This document shows, one piece after another, positions 51,935-64,000 of a DNA stretch of 64,000 nt. Location: positions 1-64,000 of the forward strand of contig NC_134954.1 of the NCBI RefSeq assembly GCF_965638725.1, written 5' to 3'. The position numbers were made by a program, and so were the translations under genes. Below the pieces are notes generated by a model. It saw nothing but the letters and a program-made list of their open reading frames with translations. It had not been told where the DNA came from and did no database searches. This stretch comes from Aptenodytes patagonicus. Taxonomy: Eukaryota > Chordata > Aves > Sphenisciformes > Spheniscidae. The number at the start of each line of letters is the position of its first letter. The first letter of the stretch is position 1.

Positions 51935-52000
51935 CATTTCCGCTTCTCTCCGTCGACATTTCCGCTTCCCTCTGTCGACATTTCCACTTATGTCTGTTGA
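51935..52000. repeat. 22-bp triplet repeat at the satellite boundary
   Basis: Three consecutive 22-bp units, CATTTCCGCTTCTCTCCGTC+GA, then versions with CCCTCTGTCGA and ACTTATGTCTGTTGA. They stand exactly at the junction of the A-rich satellite and single-copy DNA. Confidence 0.85.
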
Positions 52001-55000
52001 CATGAGTGGGCGGTGGCAGGGCCAGGGCTGGTGTGGTGGTGCAGGTGCCACGGGAGAGTGGGAAGGGCTGCGCTGCCCCCAGCCCCGTGGCCCTCGGGGG
52101 TCTTGGCATGGGTGGGCTGGGGGGTGGCTCCGGCCAGGGGGGAGACCCATGAGTGGTCTCGAGTAAGCAGTGTGGAGCGCTCCCTTGGTTGACAAGTGCC
52201 AGCTCCGCTGTGGTGTAACTTTATGAATTCCTCTTATAATAATTATTTTTTTTATTCTTATAATCCCATAAATATAAACTTCTAAGTGGTAGTTGTTCAT
52301 GGCCATAGCTGCCCAGGCTGCTTGTCCCCCCTGCCTTGTCCAGACATCCCACCTGCCCTGGCCGCTGCCTGGGCTCCTCTCTCTGGGCAGCGGTGGGAAG
52401 CAGCGGGGCCCTGGCCCCGGTTCTGGCACTGCTCGGCAGGGCTTTGCCAGCAGAAAACCCAGTCAATCCTGCCCGTGGAGCTTGCCCCAGTGCCAGCACC
52501 GAGGGAGGTCAGGTTGGGGGATGAGACAGATAATGCCAATGAAAAATGTACCTTGTGCCTCCAGTCCCTTCCTCTCTTCGTATTTGTGCTTATTCTCATC
52601 TGAATTTAACTATCTTTGCTGGTGTGGGTCAGTCTGCACAAACCTACGAGTTGTAGCAAGGGATATACGCTGTAAGTAATTTTAGAAGTAGCTAAATTTG
52701 TTTTTAGTAGTTCACAGCAGGTCAGACTGCAGAGGGGAAAAATAATATTTAATGTGTTTTCTGTGTTGCCATGCATTAGTGTTTTCTTTCAGGGCAAATC
52801 TTGTTTGCTGTATTTATGAGCCCCCCTGTGAACCAGGGTGGTGGAAGGGGACCCAGGAAGGTAGAGGAATGCAAACTGCTGCTGCTTGATGCTGTTTCTA
52901 TAGCTGCTTGCTGCAACTGGATCTAATCACTGACAGTGTCAAATCAAAAATACCTGAGAGGGAAAAGGTGCCATCGCAGGGCAGCTGGATGTAGCAGATT
53001 TTCTTGGCTGTGAGGGAGTGAGAAACCAGAGCTGCCTATTAATGTGTGAGGAATGAATATAACTTGCAGTGTGCGACTCCTTCCTTAGTGGCACACGCAC
53101 CAGACTCTGCTTGCCTAAAAGGTTGGTAGCTAACCTAACGGGATTTTATAACCCTTCTTACACGAAGGGTTGTGGAATAGTTTTCCAGAGCTGGGATAAC
53201 CTTAAATACGTGGGAACACTGTGATGCATGCCTGTGTGATTCTCCTGCTCTTGGAGGGGAGTTAGTGGAAGGAGACCCCAGCAATGTGGGGCAGGCTTAC
53301 TTGAAGTGTGTTACTGAGGGGGAAAGGGGTGGCTTTCTGGCCTCAGCTTTTGCTGCAAAACGTGGTTATTGGCCTTGGTCACGTGTGTCTCGGAGGCTAG
53401 GGTCCAGGACAAGATAAGGTAACGAGCACACATCCCTTGCACTTCACAACCGTGCCCTTTTGCCTGGGTCACAGTGTCAGAGAATGTTTAGGTGAAGGTT
53501 TGAGTAACTGAGGAGTTCATATAGACATGAGTGATGCTGAATGTTCCCCGGGAGGAAGAACATTCCCAGGAAGAATCTTCCCCAGAAGGTCTCTGGGACA
53601 GAAGCCAAGCGTGTCTAATGAGGCAAACTTTTCCTATTAGCTGCAGCTTTTGCTGTTGGAGGGTGAGGGCTTGGGGGGCTGGAGTCAGCAGACACGGGGA
53701 CCTCTGAGGGCAGGCAGTCTTTCTCCAGGTCCCCTCTGCTCTGGGCAGCCGATCTCCTTGCCTCTGCATAAGCCACTGCTTTCGAGATGATGCAAGTGCT
53801 GAGTCTAGACAAATCATCTGTTTTCTTCTGGTTTAGCTAATAAATCGGTTTGCTGCTGGAGGTGATCGTGCTGCAGAGACAAGCAGCTCCGTGGTGCCGA
53901 GGTGTGAGTGCTCGGGGAGCTTCAGCACAGTCGCTGTGGGTGCTGGGGACAGGACAGCCTTACAGGGCTCCAGCTTGGGTCCAGATAAATCTGTCCACTG
54001 GCTTTCTTTCCTTCATTTTATGGTAGCTTCCCTTAGGTAGGCAAAATACTGTGGAAGGAGCTCTGTTTTGGGCTGTGTTCATACGCAGCAGTGGTGACTT
54101 AGTGTGGGCTTTGTGGGTGTATTGTGTGGTCATCTGCCTAAGGAGGACCTCTGGCAAAAGCGGTGGCTGGCCTGAAAATCATCCTTAGGAGATAGACAAC
54201 CTGTGCAGTGAGCTGCCACATTATCAATGGTGCTGCAGTGCTCAGCTGGGTGTGTGTGTCTCTTGTTGACAGCAAATGTGAGGTTAAATTTCAGAAAACA
54301 GGTGGAATACATGATCATCTTTACCTAATTCCTGCACAAACAGATATTTGTTGATGAAGCTTTGATAATCAGGCTGCTTGCTTGGTGGCTACTGTTTGTT
54401 TGCAAATACTCTGTAACTTGATTAAAATGAAACCATGGAAATGGAGGTGCATTGTTGTTCACTAGACCTAGTTTTCTAGGGACAAAATAGGCAAGTACTC
54501 AAATCTTAATTTAAAGTGGTTGCTGGTGGACTCCTCTATTGCAGGAGCTAGAAATGCATGGGAGGAATTAGAGGTGCCAGTGTGAGATGGCTGAGGGTGG
54601 TCTAATGAATGGCAAAGGGGCTGCAGCTGGTAATGTTTTGTATCTTTAACTCTGTCCTTGAGACTGTGGTGCAAGAGGAACTCGGCTGCAGAAGCAGATT
54701 ACTGTATATTCAGAGGCTTATTTCCCTGCCTGCCTCTGTCAGAGAATAGATGGCCCGCTGAAGGGCAGCCCTTTGCTGAAGGTAGTGCATGCGTGATACT
54801 GCCCATGCAGGCACCTTAACCACAGGCACTTGGAAAGCATGTGTCTCTCTCTGCTTCTGTGTTGCTCTAGGCTGGAGGAAGCGGAGGATGATAATGGGTG
54901 CTGGCCAAAATCCATGTCAGGTTGTCCTGCCCTTTGCTCTCAGGTTGGCTGGCATGGAGGAGATGTTTGAACTCAAGTTCTTCCACCTCCTGTGTTTCTC

Positions 55001-58000
55001 CTGACCTGATTGGTCTGTTGCATTGCCAGCTTTTGAAAGGGCAGAAATGATGCAGCAGAGTCATAGTCCTCCTCCTTTTCCACAGGAGAGGCTAAGCGGC
55101 GCGCGCAGCCCTCGGGTGAAAATGTCATTTTCCTGTTCTCAACTCGACATTCAGAAAGATCATGATAAAAGATCTTACAGAATTGTTTTGATGATCTTTT
55201 ACGAAATGCCCGGACCTTTTCCATAGCCCTCGGATTTTGCTAGAGTGATGTAAATCACAGTTCTGCACAGGATTAGCAATCAAAGAGCATTATGAATCAA
55301 TCTGATACTTTGTTTTAACCATAGCCCTTCTTAGATTGCTGACCTACATATTATAGCTTTTGCTGTAACTGCTGTGCTGAGGACGGGATTTGTTTCTAAG
55401 TGTAAGGTGGCCCAGCTGCTGGAGATCTTTGTGTTTGGAGAACATTTTCAATGAGTTTATGTAGAGATTGACTAAAATTCATGGTGACTTCAGATGCACT
55501 TGAAGTCTGTGCTGCTTGACTGGTAACTTGTCTATGAAGTGTGAAATATAAGTGGTTCCTTTGAATATTCTTTTAATGATAATTGTGCTGATTAAAAAAC
55601 CTAGAAGATGAAGTGAGATGCTTTCAGTATAAAGTGCTCTTAGATGTCTAGCCAGCAGGAATCATTGTTATCAGATGTTCTAATCACTTGTGTGATTAAA
55701 AACCTTGGAAAAACTTACATATTTGAGCCACTTGATTATAGGTAAAAGTCAAGGTTTGTTGCCTTTCTGAAATGTGCACTGCAGTTCAGCCTTTAGTGAG
55801 ATGTGAACCCCAAGCTTCCTCCATAAAATCCCTCCCTGTGGTTTGCTGATGGTACTGATGCAAATGCACGTCTGCTTGTTCCACTCACAGGTGAGTTTTC
55901 CTTCTGATTCCTGGAGTAACGAGGTGAACAATGATAAAAAGGCAGGTCCAGAATTGGTTCTGTGAAGCAGTGAGTTATATGTTTTAAGGCAGCACTTAAG
56001 CCCATTCCTACCAGTTGTTACGATTTCAGTTCTGCAAGATAGATCCCTTAGTTTGAAGGACACTGGGAAGCAATGAGAAGTGCATGTATGAGCGTGTGTG
56101 TGCTTCCCAACATGTACCAGTAGACTGCACATGTGCTTCGTGGTGTGTTCACTGGTGCCAAGGTTGGTAAAGGTCCTTTCAAGTGGAGTGTGTGTATGGC
56201 AGCATGTTCACCTGCAGATCTTGGGTATGAAATCTAATTTGGTCCCATGAGCTACTAGGAGCTCATCTGTAAAAGAAGTATCAGGGCTGCATGATCAAGT
56301 GCCTCTGCGCAACATGGGAGGTCTGTCCTCTAGTTTTTTGTCTCAGCAGGTCCCAAGTGGTGCCTTTGCTTAGCTCGGGTTTGCTGGTCCCTCAGCAGTG
56401 TTTGGAAGCTGCCTGCTGAGTTTCTGCCTTATGTGCTTGGCTTGGGGTGTCTCTGAACTTACAACTCTGCCAGCAAGCTGTCAGATGATCTTAAATATTT
56501 GCTCATGATCTGTTGCTCACCAGTTACCACAACCTCTGTTCTCAAACAAAGGTTGCACAGAAAGCTGCAACACAGCATCTTGCTTATTCTTACATCCTCA
56601 TAGCTCAAAAAAGGTCTGTTTGAGATCTTTGTTTAAAATAGAAACATTGCACAGAATATCCTCCCTTTTACCAACAGGATGCTGAAGGGCAGGGAGGCCT
56701 CTGCTTTTTCACATTTACTCCTGTGCCCCAGATGCCTTTGCCTGGGAACGGTGTGTCTGTACAGGCAGAAGAAGGGAGCTCTTTGCCAGACGGTGCTAAC
56801 ATTTCTGTGTGCTCCTGATGTTTCCTCTGGGAACTGGCAGCTACTGAAAACTGAGTGAAGCTGCTTGCTGGTACGTACCTCTGTGCTGCTGGAGGAAGCA
56901 GAGAACCTAAATGCATTCAGCACAGGGTGCCAATCTGTCTGTACGTTGCATACTGATCTTTGTTCACCAGCTCCCGTGGTACTGGCAAGTGTGTTTGTCA
57001 CAGAGCCCGGGCTTGTGCCTGGGATTCCTGGAGGTGAGAGAAGCTGGAAACAAGCTAATGCTCCCATCATAAATATTGCATCCATTCCTGCTTATGATGG
57101 ATGAAGCAGTTTGCTTTTCAACTGTAAAATTTTGCAGAAAAAGAGAAGTTGTTGACAGTAGTGATTAATTTTTTCAATATGCATTATGATTTGCCCTTTG
57201 TATCTTTGTAATACAGCATTTGCTGATTAGAAAATCAAAGGGATTAAAATCAGCCTGACTATGTTCACGGGATTTTCTGCAAATACCCTGTGTGTGCCAG
57301 TGGAGTCCCCTGTCTGTGGGGAGAGTGTGTTGATACTCAGTGGGATGGGATGATAATAGAAATTGTCACAGCAATCTTGCAGCAGTGATGGCTACTTTCT
57401 AAAATGGGTCTCCCAGGGACTAAAAGAGATCCATGGTCATGGTTTCCCCCTGCGGATGACTAATCTCAAGGAGCTGCTTTTTGTCTTGAAATAACATTTA
57501 ACTCTCAATACCAGAGTAATGAGTTTTTTTGTTTTTTCTAAATTTCTTTGTAAGACAGAATCCTCAGGAAACACTGTGAGCAGAGGGGTAGAGTAGAGCT
57601 CCCTGTGCCTTGTGAACAGAGCAGCTCAGGCATAGAGCATCTTGAAAGCAATTAGTTTGTATTTTAAATAAGTAAGTAAATAATCTTCTCTGCTCAGAGA
57701 AGATACCTTATGCTATGAGTTGCATTGCCTAGCAAGACTGAAAATTTTAGCGTGATCCTTTGCTAGCTAAGTTGGGATGATATGTTTCTTTATATGGTTG
57801 GTTTTTGTTTTTTTTTTCTCCTTCCCCTAAGGTATCGTTCTGTGTAACTTAAAGATTTTACTTTGGTCCAGGGGTGGATAATCACTGTGTTTCTTGATTG
57901 TCCCTATGACCCGACTGTAATCCTGCCATCCTTTGTGCTTGCAAGGGGTCTTAAGGAAATTGGAGATTTGGATGTACAAGATTATAATTGTTGGGATCAA

Positions 58001-58388
58001 ACTGTATTTTTTTGTTTACATTTTTATATAAATTTGTATTAATACTCCACCCAGCTCTAATTTCCCCAGCAGAGATTCAGTATAAAGAATTGTCGGGGAG
58101 TTGAGCACTTTGTAAGTGAGGTCCATTAGCAGAAATGGAGCAGGGGTGGAAACGTGGTGTTCTGGCTCCTGTGTGCTGATTTTTCACAGGCGAGTCTGAA
58201 ATACTGTATATGTTTTATGAGTGTGGAAGGTGCTGGATGGTTTTTGCTCTCATCCAGATAATTGTGTCTGTGAATTTGAAGTTTGTTTCCTATTAACAGC
58301 TGTTCTTGCAATCTTGAAATTCACTTGTCACAAATGCTTATGTCAATGAAAGAGTGGAGCTTTCCTGGGAAGATCATAAAAGAGTGAC
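52000..58388. other. Single-copy-looking DNA, no gene recognised
   Basis: Balanced composition with normal dinucleotide texture. Open frames are short (under about 150 codons), overlapping and without recognisable domains. It could be intronic or intergenic. 52,000-52,600 is GC-richer (many CCTGGCC and CTGGGC stretches) and may flank a promoter or exon, but I found no frame with convincing splice borders. Confidence 0.5.
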
Positions 58389-58934
58389 TGTTGTGGTTTA
58401 ACCTCAGTTGGCAACTGAGTACCACACAGCTGCTTGCTCACTCCTCCCCTGCCCCGGTGGGATGGGGAGAGAATTGGAAGAGTAGAAGTGAGAAAAACTC
58501 GTGGGTTGAGATAAAAACAGTTTAATAAGTGAAATAATAACAATAATAATAATAATGTAATAATAATAATACACAAAGCAAGTGATGCACAGTGCCATTG
58601 CTCACCACCTGCTGACTGATGCCCAGCCAGTCCCCGAGCAGCGGCCCCCCCCTGGCCAGCTTTCCCCAGTTTATGTACTGAGCATGACGTCCCATGGTAT
58701 GGAATGTCCCTTTGGCCAGTTTGGCTGTGCCCCCTCCCAGCTTCTTGTGCACCTCCAGCCTTCTCACTCAGTAGAGCATGGGAAAGTGAAAAGTCCTTGA
58801 CTAGTGTAAATACCACCTAGCAACAACTAAAACATGGGTGTGTTATCAACATTGTTCTCCTCCTAAATCCAAAACACAGCACTGTACCAGCTACTAAGAA
58901 GGAAATTAACTCTATCCCTGCTGAAACCAGGACA
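58389..58934 (-). mobile_element. Solo LTR, avian type, copy 2
   Basis: The + strand runs from TGTTGTGGTTTAACCTCAGT to GAAACCAGGACA, with a perfect 5-bp GTGAC duplication (58,384-58,388 and 58,935-58,939). It is closely similar to 40,201-40,795 from end to end. The main difference is an AAT/TAA microsatellite at about 58,535-58,572 and different leader sequence around 58,580-58,670. It is oriented minus by the same reasoning. No viral genes are present. Confidence 0.94.
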
Positions 58935-58939
58935 GTGAC

Positions 58940-61900
58940 CAGTTGTGCCTTAACAAATTCCTTCCAGAGCTTGATGGCATATATTTTATGGAGTCTGTAA
59001 CTCTGCTTTTAGGAAGCTGCCTTGCACCTCTCTGAACGAAACACATCGTAGAGGGAACCTCTGCTCCAGTAAGTGACATGCTCTGAGTTACCTCCAACAA
59101 ATGCTGCAGGGGCAGGTTTTAGAGGAACAGAGATGGGATTCAGGTTGAATGAATCGGGAACAGAGCTGAAGGAAATAGTCCCAAGGATGTGTTTTAGTGT
59201 TGGAGGCAGGGGGATTCCTGAAGACAAAAATGGGATCGATAGAAATAAATATTGCTTGTGCCTGTAACATGAAAGGGTATTTTGAGATACTTGACAGTTC
59301 CCAGCTGGCAAAGAAGGAAGAGCAATGCTGGAAGGACACTTCAAGAATGACTTGCCTGATGGGTTAGTCAGGCTTTCTGCTCATGATACAAAGTGGGAAC
59401 TTGAGAGATCATTGGCATTTTCAGGCTCTTCAAACTTAATTTAATGTGTGTTTAAAGAACAGCTGTCTTGTATCTGGCAAAATGAGTAGTTCATCTATGG
59501 ATTGAGGAGTCTGAAAAGGTGATGGAGACTTGGCGTTGAACGGTGGCCCCATGCGTTGTGCGCATGGACTGCTGCCATGCTGACTGTGCTGAGCCGGCAG
59601 CAAGGCTGCACGCGTTGTATCGGGCATCTGGAAAGTGCAGAGAGATGGGAGAGCTGCACAGAAGGAATCTCCTTTTATTCAGATTTATCTGCTGGTTTTT
59701 CAAAGCAGTACTACTTGCTGTCTTCTGTTTTCTTTTATAATGTAGTATGGGTGTGGACTGGGAATATTTGAGGTCCTGTGGATGCAGCTCAGCAATTTCA
59801 AATGTGGTTAGAAGTGCATTTTTAAAAATCAAGGGGAACTCCTTCAAGTCTGCACCTGGGGTAAAAATCAAGTTAATTTTCAAGTGTGGCGTAGCTCCCT
59901 TCTGCCTTTCTGCTCTCAATTTTGGAAACCTCTTACCACTTTGCAAATCACTTTGCAAAACACCCATCTCTTTCAGATGGACAACACCGATGCATTTCAA
60001 TGAACTACATGTTCTAAGGTTGCGAAGTTTTCCTAGTTACTATGGGAGTGCAATTGGATAAATATTTTATTAGATATTAATGGATTGTTTAATTAGATGG
60101 ATACATGATCATATACTTGCAATCTAAGGAGAAAAATTCAGGAAGGTTAATTAAGGATTAGTTGTAAAATTTGATGACAGAAATAGTGTTACGTTTCAGC
60201 ATGAACACTCTTAATAAAATTTCATTTAGTTCATGCTGGAGGTGAATGGAAATAAAGGAAATTTAAGCTTACCGTAGCTACAGATGTGAGGGTGTACCAA
60301 GGTCATTAATGCATGTTAACTCATACTTTTAAAATTCATGCCTGCCTTTAATTTGGCTTGATTTTTGCCATCTGTCTCCATGCAAACAACAGTCTGGGAG
60401 CCTGACTTTTTTTGAGGTATTATAGAAATGCCTTTTTCACCCCACTATTCCTTTGCAGCCTCCAAGCTGAGATTTTATGCTGGCTGAGGACAGCAAGTAA
60501 AACCCTGCAGGTAATATTTCAAATGCTTCATTTCGTGCCTAAACATCATCTTGCTGGTGTCAGCATTTCACATCTGTGAAGTGTTCTCAGGCGTGTACAT
60601 CATGTCCTGCCATGCGTGCACCGAAGGAGGTCGGTGCGGTAGTGGGGTAGCTGCCTCTGAGGTTGCAGGAGCAGGGCCAGGAAATGGGTGGCTCTATCAC
60701 AGCCGCTTCTGCTCACAGCTCAGCTCCATCGTCGGCAGGGTTTTAAGCTGAGTCTCGGACCGCCCATCTGTTAGAGCCCTTATTGAGCAGTGCTCAGCCT
60801 TCTCAGTGCCTCGGCAGTGGTCTGATCAGCAGCTGAGCTGATAAAACCAATTGCTGCTGTCAGGAGGTCTCAGGTCTTTCTTCCCAGCTTCCACCCGTGT
60901 GGTTGCCGTAACTCCCTAATCTGGAAGAAGACAAACCTGGGGTGTGATTAAATGCTACACAGGGCTCCCAGTAAGTGGAGGGAGCAGCTGCAAGTGTGTT
61001 GCCAGCCCCCTGCATCCCCTGAGCGTGCAGCCCCAACACATGCTGTTCTCGGCCAGCTGATGCCCAGGGGCTGCGGGATGGTGACAATGACTTTTGGAGA
61101 ACGTGGCCCACCATTTCTGCCCTAAGCTCACCTGCCAGGATTTCGGTAACCACAGGCTGTGCTGGTGGTGTGGTTTTTGTGGCTAGCCTTTTACATCGCT
61201 GGCTGCTTTTCTGAAGTGAAAACACTCAGGCTGGGCAAGAAGGTAATCATGTCCTGCTTCTCCCCATCTGAGATTGCCCCACAGACTATTGCATGTTTTA
61301 ATGCTGTGTGTTGGAATCTTGCAATTGTTTTAAAGCATTTCTTAGATGGGCAGCCTAAAGAGCATGTTGCAGGCATGTCCAGAATATCGAATCTGCACAC
61401 CTTTTCCCTTGGCCAAATGCCTGGCTAACCATATGCTCCAAGAAACCTTCTCCTCCTTCCGGTATTGCTCCTTCTAGCCTCTCTCAGCACCTGCCAGATT
61501 CCTAAGCAGCCATATCCTTGAGCATCTTTGAGCCCCACCACATCCTTTGCTTTCTTTTTCTTAGGTTTCATGAAAACAAACTCTGGAATTGAAACCAAAC
61601 AAAAAACCAAAAACCCCTCCAAATGTCCAGATACGTTCTGCCTCTCTTTCCTCTAGTTACACTTATTATTTTTCCCCAAACTGAATTTAGCTGTTGGTGT
61701 TATCAGTAGTTCTAACGAAAATTTTTATAGTGGTTACCAAGACACTATTAGCTGTGTGTTTGTGTCAAAAAGAAGATGGTTCAGAGCAGATGAGTTACAA
61801 AAACTACTGCCTTAAAAAAAGCCTGGGGAGAAGCTACTTTGATATTGCTCACTGGAAAAAGAGCAGTTCTTCAGCTCCAGTTTAGGTAGGAGGATCAAGG

Positions 61901-64000
61901 AAGTTGAGTTTATCTTGAGCAAGATGGGTTTGAAATGGAAATGTTCGTGCTTGCAGTACCTTGTCTGGGGAAAGTGGTGAGAAACTTCTGCGAAGCTGGT
62001 AGGTGTGAAAAAAGGATTCTGCTGGGGTATTGCCTGTGTGAGGCTGCTGCTGGGTGGAAGAGATTGGATTAGCCATAACTTGCACAGGTAATCTTTCTTC
62101 ATGGCCATGATGTAGCTCCTGCTTGAACCATGACTGTTGTGTAAGTTGGCTGTGTTTCTGTTACTGCACTGTCCCCTGGTGAAGTGTGGGAAACAAAGTC
62201 CTGCTTGAACTTGCCTTTCAATAGACGAGTTTCTAGCTCTGTTGATGGGAAGGTGGTGTGATAGCAGGGGATTTCTTCGCTAGCATATCCTGATAATGTC
62301 ACAACTTGGGCATGCGTTTCCCCAGGCGTATGGCCAAGATAGCAATCAGTAACTGGATTTTCAGTTCCTGCCCTTTGAGGGCTGTAACCCTGTTTCTGGG
62401 TAGAAGAGGTTGAGGTCTGGCAGCGGTGATTGCATCATCCCCAGATCCCTGCCAAAGGTACCACCTTAGTGCCTTCACTGCTTTCTGCTTTCTTGGCCGC
62501 TGAGCCGCTCTTCTGCAGAAGGGATGGTGTTTGGGCTTCTGTGTCTTCTGCAGTGCTGTTGAATTTGTCCAGTGTTTGCAAAGACCTGTTGCTCTGAAGT
62601 GAGCTTGGACCGCCTAAGCATAAACTGGACAAATTATGTGTGTACTTGGAATTAATTGCAGCAGTGTGCAGTAGCCCTAGGCTTGTCCTAGAAGCTGCTT
62701 TAATAGAGGGGAAATGTGTCTTCAATGAAAGTGGAGGGACTTTTGTATTTCCCCTGGAAACTGCTGCCTTCTCCTCCTCTAGCTTCAGCAGTGGTTGATG
62801 TCTGAAGTCTTTTTCCTGCAGTATTGTGAAGCAATTGAACTGAGTCAGGGTCAACAGTAGCTTGTTAGGCTGAAGGCATCAAAACCAAGCAAAGCTATGT
62901 CCCATCAAAATGAATACAACTCATGGAATTCCTATAGTTCAGACTATGTTCATGCCTTTGATTTAATTTTTTAATTATGATTTATTTATAACAAGGTTCC
63001 ATTTTGTAGCAGAGGTGTATTCAGAGGTGTATTCTAGTAGCATCAGCCATGCCAAAAATTTATATATAAATGCAACAGTTTACATTGTAGAAATGGCAGG
63101 TTTATCAAGTATTATTGTGTCCTTGTGGAATTGTTAAGCTGTCAACCTGGGCCTCAATAGCAGGAGGAAAGGATTGCAAAGCCAGGCTCTCAGAAAGCAG
63201 GATAGCATTTAAGTTACTTATACAGCCCAGATTTGACTTGTGTGCGTGCTATAGCTTCTGATTGCATGGTTTCACAGCTTCTTCTTAGCATGTTGCTGCC
63301 TTGCTCATTTTGCACAACAAATGTGTATTTGTGGTTGTTTTTTTCTTTTTGCTGCTTGAGACTGTACTTTACTCATTATGCACTTAAACCCTGCCCCAAA
63401 GACAGAAACCTAAGTTCTCCAGTATGCTTCTCTGTGGTGCTCCTCATAAAAGTCTGAGCATCTGCAGTTTGCAATGCGTTTGTTGGAAAGACTCTCTGTA
63501 AAGATGGGGACCTGAGGCATGCACAGGGTACCCAGACAATTTTGGGTGCTCTTCTGGGAGTTTGCTAGGACTTCACTCCTCTTAATAATTTCTGACGTCT
63601 GTGAAATGCAATTCTGGTGCTGAGAACTCAGCCCTTGTGCAGACTTGATCATGGGTCTGACCTTGTGCAAGGGTCTGGCCATAAAGGATGTAAAAAGTTT
63701 AAGATGTTTGTTTGGTTTTGTAGCAGCTCTAACAGAAGCAAGGCAGGAATCACTTCTCTCTGGCAGCTTTGATTTGCCTCTCTCATGGCACTTTATCTGG
63801 CCTTTGTGCCTTATTTACGACACCTTTTTTTTTTAACAGTAGAAAAAAAACCCAAGCAGAACCTTGCTTCAGTGCTGTCATTCAGAGAGCGCTTGTGCTA
63901 CATGAAGGAAGTATGCTGTGACAAAATCAGGTGCAGGATTAGAATGTCTGTTTTTTTGGTGTTTTGTGATGCGTGGGGAGAGAAGGCTGTTCTGCCAGGG
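58940..64000. other. Single-copy-looking DNA, no gene recognised
   Basis: Balanced composition continuing to the window end, with no repeat family that I recognise. A-rich/T-rich stretches near 57,150-57,260, 60,060-60,240 and 62,950-63,100 have the look of conserved noncoding DNA, but without an alignment this cannot be asserted. Confidence 0.5.

Noticed and set aside
52000-64000. Protein-coding exons in the single-copy-looking right end
   Set aside because: Frames are short and overlapping; I could not pair any with convincing splice borders or a recognisable domain.

Overview
This is a vertebrate, almost certainly avian, genomic window. The diagnostic features are a 5'-truncated CR1 LINE 3' end with its terminal ATTCTATG repeats (about 37,977-38,205) and four solo endogenous-retrovirus LTRs, three of which match, from memory, LTRs that are widespread in birds. 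I recognise no intact gene of a known family and no RNA gene. The window is dominated by satellite DNA and candidate regulatory DNA, followed by about 12 kb of ordinary single-copy-looking sequence (52,000-64,000). An extremely repeat-rich microchromosome, or the W chromosome, would fit, but the sequence does not decide this.

Layout. (1) 1-2,050: a C-rich 33-bp minisatellite with roughly 139-bp A-rich inserts. (2) 2,440-7,480 and 45,160-51,940: two directly repeated copies of one block, about 42.7 kb apart. Each is a single-copy-like segment, then a ~265-bp satellite, then an A-rich ~85-bp satellite. (3) 7,480-42,860: a purine-rich (GA on the + strand) ~80-86-bp satellite, interrupted by GC-rich modules. 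The modules form a higher-order repeat of about 11-13 kb: long module, GA array II, short module, GA array I. Two full periods (15,650-28,545 and 28,545-39,945) and two partial ones are visible. The A-rich 85-bp satellite and the GA satellite appear to be one diverged family. (4) 42,860-45,160: mostly unique sequence with a G-quadruplex-like run. (5) 52,000-64,000: unannotated unique sequence with one solo LTR.

Most unusual content. The long modules (15,650-19,570; 28,545-33,543; 39,945-42,850) carry CpG-island promoter-like DNA. It contains tandem arrays of a ~78-bp unit in which an NRF1-type palindrome (GCGCATGCGC) alternates with what looks like a bipartite CTCF site: upstream motif CTGCAGTACC, 6-7 bp spacer, then a CCACCAGGCGGCAG-like core. 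All units face the same way. I count about 30 units at 30,134-32,490, about 20 at 16,800-18,540 and about 5 degenerate units at 42,360-42,830. In the first two modules the array is followed by a cluster of ZNF143/STAF-type sites (ACTACA-CTCCC-GCATGC), a YY1-like ATGGC site and ETS (CCGGAAG) sites.

On the other side of each array the minus strand reads an ATG GCG GCG CGC start followed by a splice donor. Further left on the minus strand lie a 37-nt exon-like piece and a ~110-nt exon-like piece with AG and GT borders that join in frame. At the far end there is a terminal exon-like piece with a stop codon and an AATAAA signal. These pieces suggest a tandemly amplified minus-strand transcription unit whose introns are the GA/CT satellite. 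It could be a decaying gene family or a multi-copy lncRNA; I do not recognise the peptide. All factor-binding and exon calls are made by eye from motifs and have not been scored.
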